Of a DNA stretch of 64,000 nucleotides, positions 33,908-43,776 are shown piece after piece. The notes beneath the pieces were generated by a model. That model worked only from the letters and a program-made list of their open reading frames with translations, was not told where the DNA came from and did no database searches. The position numbers and the translations under genes were made by a program. Numbering within the stretch: the stretch's first letter is position 1; each line of letters opens with the position of its first letter. This DNA comes from Dyella sp. BiH032 (lineage in GTDB: Bacteria; Pseudomonadota; Gammaproteobacteria; Xanthomonadales; Rhodanobacteraceae). The DNA is taken from positions 3,844,001 to 3,908,000 of the forward strand of contig NZ_CP134867.1 of NCBI RefSeq assembly GCF_031954525.1, read 5' to 3'.

Positions 33908-34668
33908 CCTGCGACGACGCCCGGCGGCGGCTGCACGCCTACCTCGACGACGAGCTCGATCCCGCGCAGAGCATGGCGGTGGAGCAGCACCTGGTCGGCT
34001 GCGCCGCGTGTGCCGCGGGCCGCCGCGAATACGATCGCCTGCGCCAGGCACTGGCGCAGCCCGCGCTCTACCACCGCGCGCCAGACGCGCTGCGCCAGCG
34101 CTGGGACGTATCCGTCACGCCGCCGCTCACCTCGACTCGCCCGCGCCGCGCGCTGGCCCTCGCCGCGGCGGCCGGCTTCGCCGGCGCGCTCGCTCTTTCG
34201 GCCCCTGCCTGGCTATGGCTGAGCCGCGGCACGGAAACGCCCGCGGCGCTCGTCGGCGAGGCGATTTCCGGCCACCTTCGCTCGCTGCAGCCGCAGCACC
34301 TCATGGACGTGGTCTCGACCGACCAGCACACGGTCAAGCCGTGGTTCGAGGGCAAGCTGGATTTCGCGCCACGGGTGAAGGAGCTGTCCGCCGAAGGCTT
34401 TCCGCTCGCCGGCGGCCGCCTGGATGCGATCGGCGGACGCAGCGTGGCGGCCCTGGTCTATCGGCGCCGCATGCACGCGATCAATCTCTACCAATGGCCC
34501 TCCGACGGCCCGGATACGCAGCACACGCTTGCGCAGCGCCATGGTTATGCGGTGATCGACTGGCGGCAGGACGGCATGCGCTTCCTCGCCGTGTCCGACC
34601 TCAACGAGAACGAACTGAAGCAATTCGCGCTGGCCTTCGACAACGCCACGCCGGCGGCGGCGCGCTGA
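33904..34668 (+). CDS. Membrane anti-sigma factor with zinc-binding (zf-HC2) N-terminus
   Basis: 254 residues. The N-terminus has CDDARRRLHAYLDDELDP and HLVGCAACAAGRREY, the HxxxCxxC zinc anti-sigma motif that holds ECF sigma factors. One membrane helix (ALALAAAAGFAGALALSAPAWLWL) separates it from an extracytoplasmic domain of about 140 residues (DVVSTDQHTVKPWFEGKLDF, LAQRHGYAVIDWRQDGMRF) that should sense the signal. Translationally coupled to the sigma gene. Confidence 0.9.
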   Translation: MTCDDARRRLHAYLDDELDPAQSMAVEQHLVGCAACAAGRREYDRLRQALAQPALYHRAPDALRQRWDVSVTPPLTSTRPRRALALAAAAGFAGALALSAPAWLWLSRGTETPAALVGEAISGHLRSLQPQHLMDVVSTDQHTVKPWFEGKLDFAPRVKELSAEGFPLAGGRLDAIGGRSVAALVYRRRMHAINLYQWPSDGPDTQHTLAQRHGYAVIDWRQDGMRFLAVSDLNENELKQFALAFDNATPAAAR

Positions 34669-34669
34669 A

Positions 34670-35053
34670 TCACGCGCTTTGCGGCAGCACCGGCTCGCCG
34701 GCGTCCGGACCGATCCAGTCCTCTGGGGTGAGCGGCGCCAGGCCGTAGGCCGCGCGGGCCTTGTCGCACTGGGCGCTGGGTGCGCCGAACTCCCAGGCGG
34801 GTATCACTTCGCGGCAGACCGAGGGGCGCTGGGCATAGATGCTGCAGCTCGCCGCCGTGCCGACTGCGCCCTGCAGCGCCACGCAGTGCGGCTGCCGTGC
34901 CTGGGTGCCGCGCATGGCCACGCGGTGCGGGTCGATCCGCTCGGTCAGCTCGGGCGGCACCGTGCCGCCCATGAAGGCTTCGGCTTCCGACCAGTGGAAA
35001 GCGACGCGGAAATGGGCGCAGCAGGCGCCGCAGCGCAGGCACGGATGGCTCAT
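34670..35053 (-). CDS. YkgJ-family cysteine-cluster protein
   Basis: 127 residues. The N-terminal CLRCGACC and later CVALQ, SCSIYAQRPSVCREV supply the conserved cysteines of the YkgJ family, thought to bind an Fe-S or zinc centre. The function of the family is unknown. It ends one base after the convergent anti-sigma gene. Confidence 0.85.
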   Translation of the reverse strand: MSHPCLRCGACCAHFRVAFHWSEAEAFMGGTVPPELTERIDPHRVAMRGTQARQPHCVALQGAVGTAASCSIYAQRPSVCREVIPAWEFGAPSAQCDKARAAYGLAPLTPEDWIGPDAGEPVLPQSA

Positions 35054-35106
35054 GACGGTTGGCGAAGCGCACCCCCTGGCGCGCGGCGGCGGGATTCTAG
35101 AACGAA

Positions 35107-35133
35107 GAAAGCCCGCCTGACAGCGGGCTTTTC
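35107..35133. terminator. Hairpin terminator after the zinc metallopeptidase gene
   Basis: AGCCCGC and GCGGGCT around a 6-base loop, flanked by GAAA and TTTTC. On the minus strand it lies 50 bases past the metallopeptidase stop and ends in a short T-run. Confidence 0.75.
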
Positions 35134-35182
35134 GGCCTAGGCCGCGCGGCGGACGCGGTTGGCGCTCGCCCTGCCGTCCCTG

Positions 35183-36043
35183 TCAGGGCTCGCCAGCGAA
35201 GGTATTGCAGCTGTTGACGTTGCCGCTGTCGAAACCGGCGCGGAACCACTTCACGCGCTGCGCCGACGTGCCGTGGGTAAACGAATCGGGCACCACCCGG
35301 CCGCGCGCCTGCTGCTGCAAGGCGTCGTCGCCGATCTTGCTGGCGGCGTTGAGCGCCGCCTCGACGTCGCCGGCCTGCAGCCACTGCAAACGCTGCTGGC
35401 TGCGGTTGGCCCACACGCCGGCGAAACAGTCGGCCTGCAATTCCTGGCGCACCGACAGGCCATCGGCGCCTTCCATGCGTGCGCCCCGGCGGCGCGCCTG
35501 TTCGGCGCGATCGAACACGCCCAGCAGGTTCTGCACATGGTGGCCCACTTCATGCGCGATGACGTAGGCGCGCGCGAAGTCGCCTGCGGCGTGGAAGCGG
35601 TCCTGCAGCTCCTGGAAGAACGCCAGGTCCAGGTACACCTTCTGGTCGCCGGGGCAATAGAACGGTCCCACCGCGGTGGATGCCGCGCCGCAGGCGGTAT
35701 TCACGCCGCCGCTGAACAAGGTGAGCTTCGGCTGCACGTACTGCTTGCCGTTGGCGGCGAAGAGATCGCCCCAGGTCTTCTCGGTGGAACCCAGCACGGC
35801 ACTGACGAAATCCCTCTGCTGCGGATCGACCTGGGCCGGCTGGCCGGTCGGCGCGGCGACCTGGCCGCCGCCCTGGTCCACCTGGCTGAGCAGCGCAGTC
35901 GGGTCCTTGAAGAACACCAGCCCAAGGATGGCCAGGATCACGATGCCGCCGATGCCCAGCCCGCGTCCGCCGCCGAAACGCGGACCGCCGCCACCGCTGT
36001 CGACCTCGACGTTCTGACTGCGTTCGCCTTTTTGCCAGTCCAT
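35183..36043 (-). CDS. ypfJ: Neutral zinc metallopeptidase YpfJ
   Basis: 286 residues. MDWQKGERSQNVE opening, a Gly-rich stretch, one membrane helix (GIGGIVILAILGLVFF), then the peptidase domain with zinc motif HEVGHHVQNLLG and QELQADCFAGVWA supplying the third ligand. YFCPGD-like VGPFYCPGDQKVYLD precedes it. The family is widespread but its substrate is not known. Start at ATG 36043. Confidence 0.92.
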   Translation of the reverse strand: MDWQKGERSQNVEVDSGGGGPRFGGGRGLGIGGIVILAILGLVFFKDPTALLSQVDQGGGQVAAPTGQPAQVDPQQRDFVSAVLGSTEKTWGDLFAANGKQYVQPKLTLFSGGVNTACGAASTAVGPFYCPGDQKVYLDLAFFQELQDRFHAAGDFARAYVIAHEVGHHVQNLLGVFDRAEQARRRGARMEGADGLSVRQELQADCFAGVWANRSQQRLQWLQAGDVEAALNAASKIGDDALQQQARGRVVPDSFTHGTSAQRVKWFRAGFDSGNVNSCNTFAGEP

Positions 36044-36253
36044 GCCTGCCTCGTCTGCCGATGGCGCCGCCGCCGGCACCGCCGGGGGACGATAACCCCG
36101 GCCGCAGCTTGCGCCAAGCCGCGCCGTACCGGCGCCACCGACGCCGGGCTATGGACCGACGGCAAGCCCCACGGGTTACGGAACCCGCAGGCGCCGCGCT
36201 GGGGTCCGCTATGCTCGCCCAAATCTGCCTCAACCATCAGCGAGCCCATCCGC

Positions 36254-36649
36254 ATGCTTCAGCACCTCCCCGCCGTAGTGGTCCTGCTTACCGTGCTGTT
36301 GCAGTGCGGCACCGCATTCGCCGTGGCCCGCGCCCGCGGTCTCTACGGCATCAAGGCCCCGGCCACCACCGGCCACCCGGGCTTCGAGCGCGCCTTCCGC
36401 GTGCAGATGAACACGCTGGAAGCCACGTTGATGTTCCTGCCCTTGCTGTGGCTCGCGGCCACGTACGGCGCGCCCTTGTGGGCGGGGTTGGCCGGGCTGC
36501 TGTGGGTGGCCGGCCGTGTGTGGTACGCGCTGGCCTATCTGCGCGATCCGGCGAAGCGCGAAGGCGGTTTCGTAGTGGGCGCGGTCGGCCTGCTGGCCAT
36601 GCTCGCGATCGGCAGCCTCGGCCTGGGCCGGGCCCTGCTGCTGAGCTGA
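36254..36649 (+). CDS. MAPEG-family membrane protein
   Basis: 131 residues with four membrane helices. APATTGHPGFERAFRVQMNTLE is the family signature (glutathione-binding loop of microsomal glutathione transferase relatives), and RVWYALAYLRDPAKREGG follows. It may conjugate glutathione to lipophilic compounds; gor elsewhere in the window shows that the cell recycles glutathione. It converges with the methyltransferase gene, 3 bases apart. Confidence 0.88.
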   Translation: MLQHLPAVVVLLTVLLQCGTAFAVARARGLYGIKAPATTGHPGFERAFRVQMNTLEATLMFLPLLWLAATYGAPLWAGLAGLLWVAGRVWYALAYLRDPAKREGGFVVGAVGLLAMLAIGSLGLGRALLLS

Positions 36650-36652
36650 GCC

Positions 36653-37420
36653 TCAGCCCGGGGCCACCGCGCTCAGCACCCAGACGCAATGGGGCACGGC
36701 CATCGGCTCCGCCGGATAGCGATCGGACAGCAGCGCGGCCAGTTCGGCGTCGAAGCGCTCGACCGCCGCCGGTGCCATCGACGCGCCGACGCCGGCACTG
36801 GCGCGGATGCGTCCGCGCCAGCCGAGATGGCTGTAGGGCACGTCGACGTCGAACGAAAACGTGCGCACGTCGCGAAAGCCCGCTTCGCGCACGTCCGTGA
36901 GCCATGCCGGATACAGGCCGTTGCCCTTGCCGAGCGTCCACGCCGGGTTGTGCGCTCGAATCAGTTCTTCCGTCGCATGGACCAGATTGCCTTCCAGCGG
37001 CAGCCAGTCGAAGTGTGCGATCACCAGCCGTCCGCCGGGCCGCAGCCAGCGCCGCGCCAGGGCGGCCGCGCGCGGCCGGTCGAACCAGTGCCAGCACTGG
37101 CCCGCAGTGACGAGATCGAAGCTCGCGTCCGGAAACTCCGCATCTTCTACCCGTGCGTGCACCTGCCGTACCTGCACGCCGACGGCGCGATCCAACTCGG
37201 CAGCTTGCGCCAGCAGAGCCTCCGAAGGATCGAGCCCCGTGACTGCGCAGCCCCGCAGCGCCAACCCGCGCGCCACGACGCCCGTGCCGGTACCGAGATC
37301 CAGTGCGAGCTCGCCGGTCCGCGCCAGCCCCTCGTCGAACAGGCGCTGGAAGAAGGCTTCGGGAAAACCTACGCGGTGCTGAGCGTAATCGCCGGCCGCC
37401 TTGCCGAAATCCACCTGCAT
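36653..37420 (-). CDS. Class I SAM-dependent methyltransferase
   Basis: 255 residues. Motif I LALDLGTGTGVVARGL, post-I GLDPSEALLAQAA, motif II DLVTAGQCWHWFD and RWLRPGGRLVIAHFDW are typical of methyltransferase type 11 proteins. FPEAFFQRLFDEG before motif I matches a common family of unknown substrate. Start at ATG 37420. It overlaps the preceding gene's frame slightly less than its alternative start at 37438 would. Confidence 0.85.
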   Translation of the reverse strand: MQVDFGKAAGDYAQHRVGFPEAFFQRLFDEGLARTGELALDLGTGTGVVARGLALRGCAVTGLDPSEALLAQAAELDRAVGVQVRQVHARVEDAEFPDASFDLVTAGQCWHWFDRPRAAALARRWLRPGGRLVIAHFDWLPLEGNLVHATEELIRAHNPAWTLGKGNGLYPAWLTDVREAGFRDVRTFSFDVDVPYSHLGWRGRIRASAGVGASMAPAAVERFDAELAALLSDRYPAEPMAVPHCVWVLSAVAPG

Positions 37421-37434
37421 GCCGTTCCCTCCGA

Positions 37435-38988
37435 TCAATCCGCCGGGGTGACCTTGAGCCGCTCGATGCGGGCTCCGTCCATCGCCACTACTTCGAAGTG
37501 CAGGTCTTCGCTGTCCAGGCTGTCGCCTACGCGCGGCAGGCGGCCGAGCTGCTGCAGCACGTAGCCGGCGAGCGTGGAGAAACTGCCGTCGCTGGTGAGC
37601 GTGCAGTCGAGCAGATGTTCGACACGACGCAGATCCAGGCCGCCGTCCAGCAGCCAGGCACCGTCGGTGTCCTGCACGGCGGAGGGATCGCCGCTGTCGT
37701 CGTCGGGGAACTCGCCGGCGATCGTCTCCAGCACGTCCGTCGGCGTCACCAGGCCGAGCACGCTGCCGTATTCATCTACCACCAGGGCCACCTGCAGCGG
37801 CGAGCGACGGAATTCGTCGATCAGGCGCAGCACGCTGAGCGAATCGAGCACGGTCAGCGGCTTGCGCACCACCTGCTCCACCTCCACGCGACCGTGTTCC
37901 AACAAGCTGGCCAGCAGGTCGCGCGAGGACGCCACGCCGACCAGCTGGTCCAGATCGTCGCCGGCCACCGGCAACCATGCATGCGAAGACGAGGTGACTT
38001 CGCCGCGCAGCGTCTCGGCGTCCTCGCGCGGATCGACCCAGCTGATCTCGGTGCGCGGCGTCATGATCGAACGCACCGGGCGGTGCGCCAGGTCCAGCAC
38101 GCCTTGCACCATGGCCAACTCGTCCTTGCCGAACACGGCCACGCCGGACTCGGCCGCGGCGGCGTCCGCCTTGGGCACGTCTTCTTCTTCCTCGCCACCG
38201 GCGCCGAGCAGGCGCAGCACCGCCTGCGCGGTACGGTCGCGCAGCTTGCGCGGGCTGCTGAACAGCACGCGGCGACGATTGCGCCGCATGGTCTGGTTGA
38301 ACACCTCGATCATGATCGAGAAACCGATCGCGGCGTACAGATAACCCTTCGGAATATGGAACCCGAGCCCTTCCGCCACCAGGCTGAAACCAATCATCAG
38401 CAGGAAGGACAGGCAGAGGATCACCACCGTCGGCCGCGCGTTGACGAACGCGGTGAGCGGCTTGCTGGCACTGATCATCAGAACCATCGCGATGAGCACC
38501 GCAATCATCATCACCGAGAGCTGGTCCACCATGCCGACGGCGGTGATCACCGAGTCGAGCGAGAACACCGCGTCGAGCACGACGATCTGCGTGACCACCA
38601 GCCAGAACCTGGCGTGCGCGCGGTTGCCGGCTTCGTGGCCATCGCCGCCTTCCAGCCGCTCATGCAGTTCGAGCGTCGCCTTGAACAGCAGGAACACGCC
38701 GCCGAGCAGCAGGATGATGTCGCGCCAGGACAGCGAGAAGCCATGCCACTCGAACAGCGGCGTGGTGAGCTTCACCAGCCAGGACATCGCCCCCAGCAGG
38801 ACCAGCCGCATCGCCAGGGCCAGGCCCAGGCCCATGAGACGTGCGCGATCGCGCTGATGCGGCGGCAGCTTGTCCGCCAGGATCGCGATGAAGACGAGGT
38901 TGTCGATGCCCAGCACGATCTCCAGCACCACCAGGGTGAGGAGACCGGCCCAGGCGGTAGGGTCGGCCAGCCAGTCGAATGCGAACAT
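37435..38988 (-). CDS. TerC-family membrane protein with CBS pair and CorC domain
   Basis: 517 residues. N-terminal TerC domain (about 1-245) with seven helices and the acidic motifs [15 protein letters not shown] and [18 protein letters not shown], then a linker, two CBS domains (about 300-430; [34 protein letters not shown]) and a C-terminal CorC/HlyC domain. This matches YegH/YoaE/YtfL-type proteins. TerC proteins are implicated in manganese export; here the nucleotide-binding CBS pair may gate transport. Function inferred only. Confidence 0.9.
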   Translation of the reverse strand: MFAFDWLADPTAWAGLLTLVVLEIVLGIDNLVFIAILADKLPPHQRDRARLMGLGLALAMRLVLLGAMSWLVKLTTPLFEWHGFSLSWRDIILLLGGVFLLFKATLELHERLEGGDGHEAGNRAHARFWLVVTQIVVLDAVFSLDSVITAVGMVDQLSVMMIAVLIAMVLMISASKPLTAFVNARPTVVILCLSFLLMIGFSLVAEGLGFHIPKGYLYAAIGFSIMIEVFNQTMRRNRRRVLFSSPRKLRDRTAQAVLRLLGAGGEEEEDVPKADAAAAESGVAVFGKDELAMVQGVLDLAHRPVRSIMTPRTEISWVDPREDAETLRGEVTSSSHAWLPVAGDDLDQLVGVASSRDLLASLLEHGRVEVEQVVRKPLTVLDSLSVLRLIDEFRRSPLQVALVVDEYGSVLGLVTPTDVLETIAGEFPDDDSGDPSAVQDTDGAWLLDGGLDLRRVEHLLDCTLTSDGSFSTLAGYVLQQLGRLPRVGDSLDSEDLHFEVVAMDGARIERLKVTPAD

Positions 38989-39192
38989 GGGTCGGCGCCT
39001 GGACGCCTGCTTCCTCCGTGTAGGACCTCGACACTATACAGGCAGGGTATCCCGCGACCATGACGAAGGGCAGGATTGCGCGCCCGCGGCAGCGGCGATT
39101 AGCGTGTGAAGTGTCGGAAGCAATCAGGGAGAACGGGCGCCAAGGCCTCGGCCTGGAATGCCTGCCGATGTACCCACCGCAGGATGATCCCG

Positions 39193-39990
39193 ATGCAAGC
39201 CCCCCTTGACTCCGCCTTCACGCCCCATGCCCCGCAGCGCACGCTCACGCTGTGGGCGGCGCTCGGGCTGATCGCGCTCTACTTCGTGCTGCAGTACGTG
39301 GTCGGAGCGGTCGTGGGTCTGCTGGTCGGCCTGACGGTGGGTCTCGCGCACGGCTTGCGCGGCGGCGAGGCGATGGCGCGGCTCCAGACGCTGGTGGTGC
39401 AGCCGGACGTCAATGCGGCCATGGTGATTCTGACCCTGCTGATCACCGCGACGGTCACCCTGCTGTTGGCGAGGCGCCGCTGGCCGGCGCTGTGGGCGCT
39501 CGCCGCGCCGCCGGGATTCGGCTTCGCCCCGCCGCGGCAGGCGGGCTATTACGTGGCCGCCATCGCGCTGGGACTGGCCTTGCCATTTCTCGGCGGGTTG
39601 CTGACGCAGTGGTTCGCGCAGGGACACGAGGTGAGCCAGGACATCAAGCAACTGGGCGCGACCGCATCGCCCGCGCTGCGGATCCCGCTCGCCCTGCTGG
39701 TGGTGAGCCTGGGGCCGGTGGTGGAAGAACTGCTGTTCCGCGGCGTGCTGCTGTCCGCGGCAGTGCGTCATCTTCCGCCCGGCACCGCCACCTTCCTCAC
39801 CGCCGCTTTGTTCGCCTGCGTCCATCTGCCCGATCTGGGTTTCCTCTGGTACGCCCTGCCCAATCTCCTGCTGCTCGGGCTGGTGCTGGCGTGGCTGCGG
39901 CTGGCGTCCGGTTCGCTGTGGCCGGCCATTCTCGCGCACGCCGTGAACAACGCGCTGGCGGTGGTCTCGTGGTTCGTGGTGATGCCGTAG
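39193..39990 (+). CDS. CPBP-family intramembrane metalloprotease
   Basis: 265 residues with about seven helices. Abi/CAAX-protease motifs are present: VVEELLFRGVLL (EExxxR), ACVHLPDLGFLW (His) and ILAHAVNNALAVV (HxxxN). Relatives include Rce1. ATG 39193 has AGGA eight bases upstream, favouring it over ATG 39184. Substrate unknown; no bacteriocin or prenylation genes nearby. Confidence 0.85.
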   Translation: MQAPLDSAFTPHAPQRTLTLWAALGLIALYFVLQYVVGAVVGLLVGLTVGLAHGLRGGEAMARLQTLVVQPDVNAAMVILTLLITATVTLLLARRRWPALWALAAPPGFGFAPPRQAGYYVAAIALGLALPFLGGLLTQWFAQGHEVSQDIKQLGATASPALRIPLALLVVSLGPVVEELLFRGVLLSAAVRHLPPGTATFLTAALFACVHLPDLGFLWYALPNLLLLGLVLAWLRLASGSLWPAILAHAVNNALAVVSWFVVMP

Positions 39991-40005
39991 CGCAGCGGCG
40001 CGCGG

Positions 40006-40566
40006 TCAGCGGATGCCGAAACGGCGCAGGAGACGCGCGGTCTCGAACACCGGCAAGCCCATCACCCCGGTGAAGCTGCCTTCCAGATACTCGATCAAGG
40101 TCGCGCCCAGGCCCTGGATGGCGTATGCGCCCGCGCGGCCGAACGGCTCGCCGCTGGCCACGTAGGCGGCGATGTCCTCGTCGGCGAGCCGCGCGAAACG
40201 CACGCGCGACACGCAGACCTCGCTCTCCGCACGCTCGCCCTGCACGGCCCACACCACCGAGATGGTCTCGTGCGTGCGGCCGGAGAGCCGGCGCAGCATC
40301 GCCGTGGCATCGGCCGCGTCTGCGGGCTTGCCGAACACTTCGTCGTCCAGCACCACTTCCGTATCCGCGCTCAGCACCAGGGCATCCGCCGGCAGGCCGG
40401 CCATGCCGGCGGATGCCTTGTCGCGCGCGACGCGGCTGACGTAGTGGAGCGGCGACTCTCCTGGCGCGCGCTGTTCGGGCACGTCCACGTCGACCGGCGT
40501 ATAAGCCACGCCGATCTGTTCCAGCAGTTGGCGGCGGCGCGGCGATTGCGAGGCGAGATAGAGCAT
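40006..40566 (-). CDS. maf: Maf nucleoside-triphosphate pyrophosphatase (YhdE-type)
   Basis: 186 residues. N-terminal LASQSPRRRQLLEQIG is the Maf signature; SADTEVVLDDEVFGKP and RAGAYAIQGLGATLIEYLEGSFTGVMGLP complete it. The YhdE subgroup hydrolyses dTTP, UTP and modified pyrimidine nucleotides, preventing their incorporation. Part of the rsfS-rlmH-maf neighbourhood common in the group, here separated by aarC and a GNAT gene. Confidence 0.92.
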   Translation of the reverse strand: MLYLASQSPRRRQLLEQIGVAYTPVDVDVPEQRAPGESPLHYVSRVARDKASAGMAGLPADALVLSADTEVVLDDEVFGKPADAADATAMLRRLSGRTHETISVVWAVQGERAESEVCVSRVRFARLADEDIAAYVASGEPFGRAGAYAIQGLGATLIEYLEGSFTGVMGLPVFETARLLRRFGIR

Positions 40567-40593
40567 GGAGTCTTCCTTGGGCTGCGAAGGCGC

Positions 40594-42102
40594 TCAGGGT
40601 CGCATGTCGCCGGTATCGAGGAAACGCTGGTGCCAGGCCAGCGCCTCGCCCAGCAGGTGCGGCGTGTGCTTGCCCCGGCTGTCGCGGCTGGCGCGCTCGA
40701 CGTAGTCCTCCAGCAGCGGGCGATAAGTGGGATGCGCGCAGTTGGCGATGATCGTGCGGGCGCGCTGCCGCGGCGACAGCCCGCGCAGGTCGGCGAGACC
40801 CTGCTCGGTCACCAGCACGGACACGTCGTGCTCGGTGTGGTCGACGTGGCTGGCCATGGGCACCAGGCAGGAGATCGCGCCGTTCTTGGCCGTGCTCGGC
40901 GTCAGGAAGCAGGACATGAAGCCATTGCGCGCGAAGTCGCCGGACCCGCCGATGCCGTTGATCACGCTGGTGCCCGCGACATGCGTGGAATTGACGTTGC
41001 CGTAGATGTCCGCCTCCACCATGCCGTTCATCGCGATGCAGCCCAGGCGGCGCACGAGTTCCGGATGGTTGGAGATTTCCTGCGTGCGCAGCACGATGCG
41101 TTCGCGGAAGAACGCGATGTCCGCGAGGAAACGTTCGATGCCTGCAGGACTGAGCGAGAACGAGGTCGCCGACGCGCTCTTCAGTACACCGTCGGCGAGC
41201 AGGTCTAGCATGCCGTCCTGGATCACTTCAGTGAACGCGGTCAGCCCGCGGAAGCCGCCCTCGCGCAGGCCGGCCAGCACCGCATTGGCGATGTTGCCCA
41301 CGCCCGACTGCAATGGCAGCAGCTGCGGACCGAGCCGCCCGCGCGCGATCTCATGGCGGAAGAACTCGATGAGATGTCCGGCGATGCGCTTGGAGGTTTC
41401 GTCGATCGGCGCGAACGCGCTGTTGCGGTCGGGCGCATCGGTCTCCACCACCGCCACGATCTTGGACGGATCGCAGCGCAGATATGGCTCGCCGATACGG
41501 TCGTCCGGATTCACCAGCGGGATCGGCTTGCGATGCGGCGGCAGCGCGGTGCCGTAATAAACATCGTGCATGCCGTCCAGCGCCTCGGGTTGCCAGCGGT
41601 TGACCTCCACGATGACCTTGTCGGCCAAGTCGAGCCAGGTCTTGTTGTTGCCCACGGATGATGAAGGCACCAGGCGGCCGTCCTCGCGGATCGCGGTGGC
41701 CTCGATCACCGCCACATCGATCTTGCCGAAGAGCCCGAACCACGCGTACTGCGCGACGTGGCTCAGATGGATGTCGAGATAGTCGATCTCGCCGCGGTTC
41801 ACGCGCGCGCGCAATTCCGGATCGGACTGGTAAGGCAGGCGCAGGTCCAGGCCGTCCGCGCGCGCCAGCGCGCCATCCAGTTCCGGCGCAGTCGAGGCGC
41901 CGGTGAGCACGCGCACGCGGAAAGTCTCGCCGCGCGCATGCGCTGCGGTCATGCGCGCCGCCAGCGCCTGCGGCACGGCCTTCGGATAGCCCGCGCCGGT
42001 GAAGCCGCTCATGCCGACGGTCATGCCGGGCTCGATGAGTGCGGCCGCCTGTTCGGCGGTCATGACCTTGGCGGCCAGTTCGGGATGGCGAATGCGCGAC
42101 AT
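40594..42102 (-). CDS. aarC: Succinyl-CoA:acetate CoA-transferase (AarC-like)
   Basis: 502 residues of the acetyl-CoA hydrolase/transferase family. TVGMSGFTGAGYPKAVP near the N-terminus, GLTAFTEVIQDGML with the catalytic Glu, and INGIGGSGDFARNGFMSCFLTPS are characteristic of class I succinyl-CoA:acetate transferases. The enzyme makes acetyl-CoA from acetate using succinyl-CoA, bypassing succinyl-CoA synthetase. Propionyl-CoA:succinate transferase is a near alternative. Start at ATG 42102. Confidence 0.9.
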   Translation of the reverse strand: MSRIRHPELAAKVMTAEQAAALIEPGMTVGMSGFTGAGYPKAVPQALAARMTAAHARGETFRVRVLTGASTAPELDGALARADGLDLRLPYQSDPELRARVNRGEIDYLDIHLSHVAQYAWFGLFGKIDVAVIEATAIREDGRLVPSSSVGNNKTWLDLADKVIVEVNRWQPEALDGMHDVYYGTALPPHRKPIPLVNPDDRIGEPYLRCDPSKIVAVVETDAPDRNSAFAPIDETSKRIAGHLIEFFRHEIARGRLGPQLLPLQSGVGNIANAVLAGLREGGFRGLTAFTEVIQDGMLDLLADGVLKSASATSFSLSPAGIERFLADIAFFRERIVLRTQEISNHPELVRRLGCIAMNGMVEADIYGNVNSTHVAGTSVINGIGGSGDFARNGFMSCFLTPSTAKNGAISCLVPMASHVDHTEHDVSVLVTEQGLADLRGLSPRQRARTIIANCAHPTYRPLLEDYVERASRDSRGKHTPHLLGEALAWHQRFLDTGDMRP

Positions 42103-42201
42103 GGGGAGGACCGGCTGGGGAGACGGCTATGGTAAAGCCCGCGCCGCGCTGTCCTGCCTTCGACTTTGGTCGGCGACATGCCGCACGCGGCAGCCCGCCG
42201 G

Positions 42202-42651
42202 CTACAGCGTCAGGCTGTACTCGCGGAACTCCGTGTCCGGTTTCCAGCCAAGCGATTCGTACAGCCGCTGCGCCGCGTGATTGTCATGCGCCGTGGACAG
42301 CGAGAGCCCCGCCACGCCCATCGCACGCCCGTGTCCCGCGGCCGCCTTCAGCAGCGCCGCCGCGATACCGCGGCGGCGCGCCGCGGGCGCCACGAACAAG
42401 TCGTTGAGCAGATAGCGGCGCGTACAGCGCACCGAGGAGAACAGCGGATAGAGCTGAGTGAAACCCAAGCCGGTGCCTTCGGCATCCAGGGCCAGCAGGA
42501 TCACCGACTCGGCATGCTGGAAGCGCTCGGCGATGAACGCGCGCGCGCGGGCCAGGTCCGCGGGCTGGCCATAGAACTGGCGATAGCCGTCGAACAGCGG
42601 CACGACGGTGTCGAGATCGTGGATGGTGGCCTGGCGCACGACGAAGGACAT
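42202..42651 (-). CDS. GNAT-family N-acetyltransferase
   Basis: 149 residues. FVVRQATIHDLDTVVPLFDGYRQFYG at the start, LNDLFVAPAARRRGIAAALL for acetyl-CoA and SLSTAHDNHAAQRLYESLGW at the end show a complete GNAT domain. Substrate unknown. The ATG at 42651 is the only start that leaves the domain intact. Confidence 0.85.
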   Translation of the reverse strand: MSFVVRQATIHDLDTVVPLFDGYRQFYGQPADLARARAFIAERFQHAESVILLALDAEGTGLGFTQLYPLFSSVRCTRRYLLNDLFVAPAARRRGIAAALLKAAAGHGRAMGVAGLSLSTAHDNHAAQRLYESLGWKPDTEFREYSLTL

Positions 42652-42715
42652 GGCGGACCCGCTGGCGGAATGGTCGGCGGAGCATAGCAAGCGCGCCGCG
42701 CCGCGAAACGGCGGC

Positions 42716-43186
42716 TCAGGCGCGGTGGTACGGATGCCCGGAGAGCAGCGTGGTCGCGCGATAGAGCTGCTCGGCCAGCACCAGCCGCACCAGCATGTGC
42801 GGGAGCGTGAGCGGGCCGAGCGACCAACGCTGGTCCGCCCGCGCGAGCACCTCCGGCGCGTGGCCGTCGGGGCCGCCGATGAGGAAGGCGAGATCGCGCC
42901 CGGACATCCGCCAGCGTGCGAGCTGCTCCGCCAGTTCCTCGCTCGACCAGGTCTTGCCGCGCCCGTCCAAGGCGACGACGTGGATATCGCGCGGCAGGGC
43001 GGCGAGGATCGCCGCGCCTTCGTCCTGGATCGCGCGCGCATCGTCGCGCCCCTTGCCGCGAGCGCCGGGCTTGAGCTCGACCAGCTCCAGCGGCAGTTCG
43101 TGCGAAAGGCGCTTGCGGTATTCGGCGAAGCCCTCGGCCACCCAGGCGGGCATACGTTCACCGACGGCGATCAGGCGGGCGCGCAT
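42716..43186 (-). CDS. rlmH: 23S rRNA (pseudouridine1915-N3)-methyltransferase RlmH
   Basis: 156 residues, the E. coli size. SPOUT methyltransferase with [16 protein letters not shown] start, [13 protein letters not shown] (SAM knot loop) and [29 protein letters not shown]-terminus. It methylates pseudouridine 1915 of 23S rRNA on the 70S ribosome. It follows rsfS, the usual partner. Confidence 0.95.
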   Translation of the reverse strand: MRARLIAVGERMPAWVAEGFAEYRKRLSHELPLELVELKPGARGKGRDDARAIQDEGAAILAALPRDIHVVALDGRGKTWSSEELAEQLARWRMSGRDLAFLIGGPDGHAPEVLARADQRWSLGPLTLPHMLVRLVLAEQLYRATTLLSGHPYHRA

Positions 43187-43281
43187 GGATCGGAACGATC
43201 GAAAAGAGGAAAAAAGCGAAAGTAACGGAACCCGGCGCGCGCCGTCGCCGGCGCAGCGCGGCAGGTCGCGGACGCGGGCGC

Positions 43282-43674
43282 TCAGCCCGCGCCGACGGCG
43301 GCCTGGTTGTCGGCCTCGCGGTCGCCCACGGTCCACAGCCGCTCGAGGCCGTAGAACTCGCGGATACGCGGCAGCATCACGTGGACGATCACATCGCCCA
43401 GATCCACCAGGACCCATTCGGCTTCCTGCTCGCCTTCCACGCCGATCGGCATCACGCCCGCCTTCTTGGCGAACTTGACCACTTCGTCGGCGATGGATTT
43501 GACGTGTCGCGCGGAGGTGCCGGAGGCGATGACCAGCAGGTCGGCGATGGAGGTTTTGCCGCGGACGTCGATTTCGCGGATGTCCTTGGCCTTCAGTTCT
43601 TCGAGCGCGTCGATGACGTGCTTGCGGAGGGAGGCGGTATCGGCCGCCTTGGTGCGCTGGGAAGTCTGACTCAA
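43282..43674 (-). CDS. rsfS: Ribosomal silencing factor RsfS
   Basis: 130 residues from a TTG at 43674 (LSQTSQRT...), chosen because GAGGGC lies about 8 bases upstream and the longer frame to 43743 is not family-like. RsfS motifs [36 protein letters not shown] and [28 protein letters not shown]. It binds L14 and blocks subunit joining in starvation. In the group it normally follows nadD; here about 7 kb intervenes. Confidence 0.93.
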   Translation of the reverse strand: MSQTSQRTKAADTASLRKHVIDALEELKAKDIREIDVRGKTSIADLLVIASGTSARHVKSIADEVVKFAKKAGVMPIGVEGEQEAEWVLVDLGDVIVHVMLPRIREFYGLERLWTVGDREADNQAAVGAG

Positions 43675-43776
43675 GTGGGCATGCCCTCGGTGCGGTTCGG
43701 TGCGCCGGATCGGCGCGGCCGCAGTATAGCGCCCGGCTCTCAAACCCGCGTCAAACCTCGGCTTCGGCCACTCGGC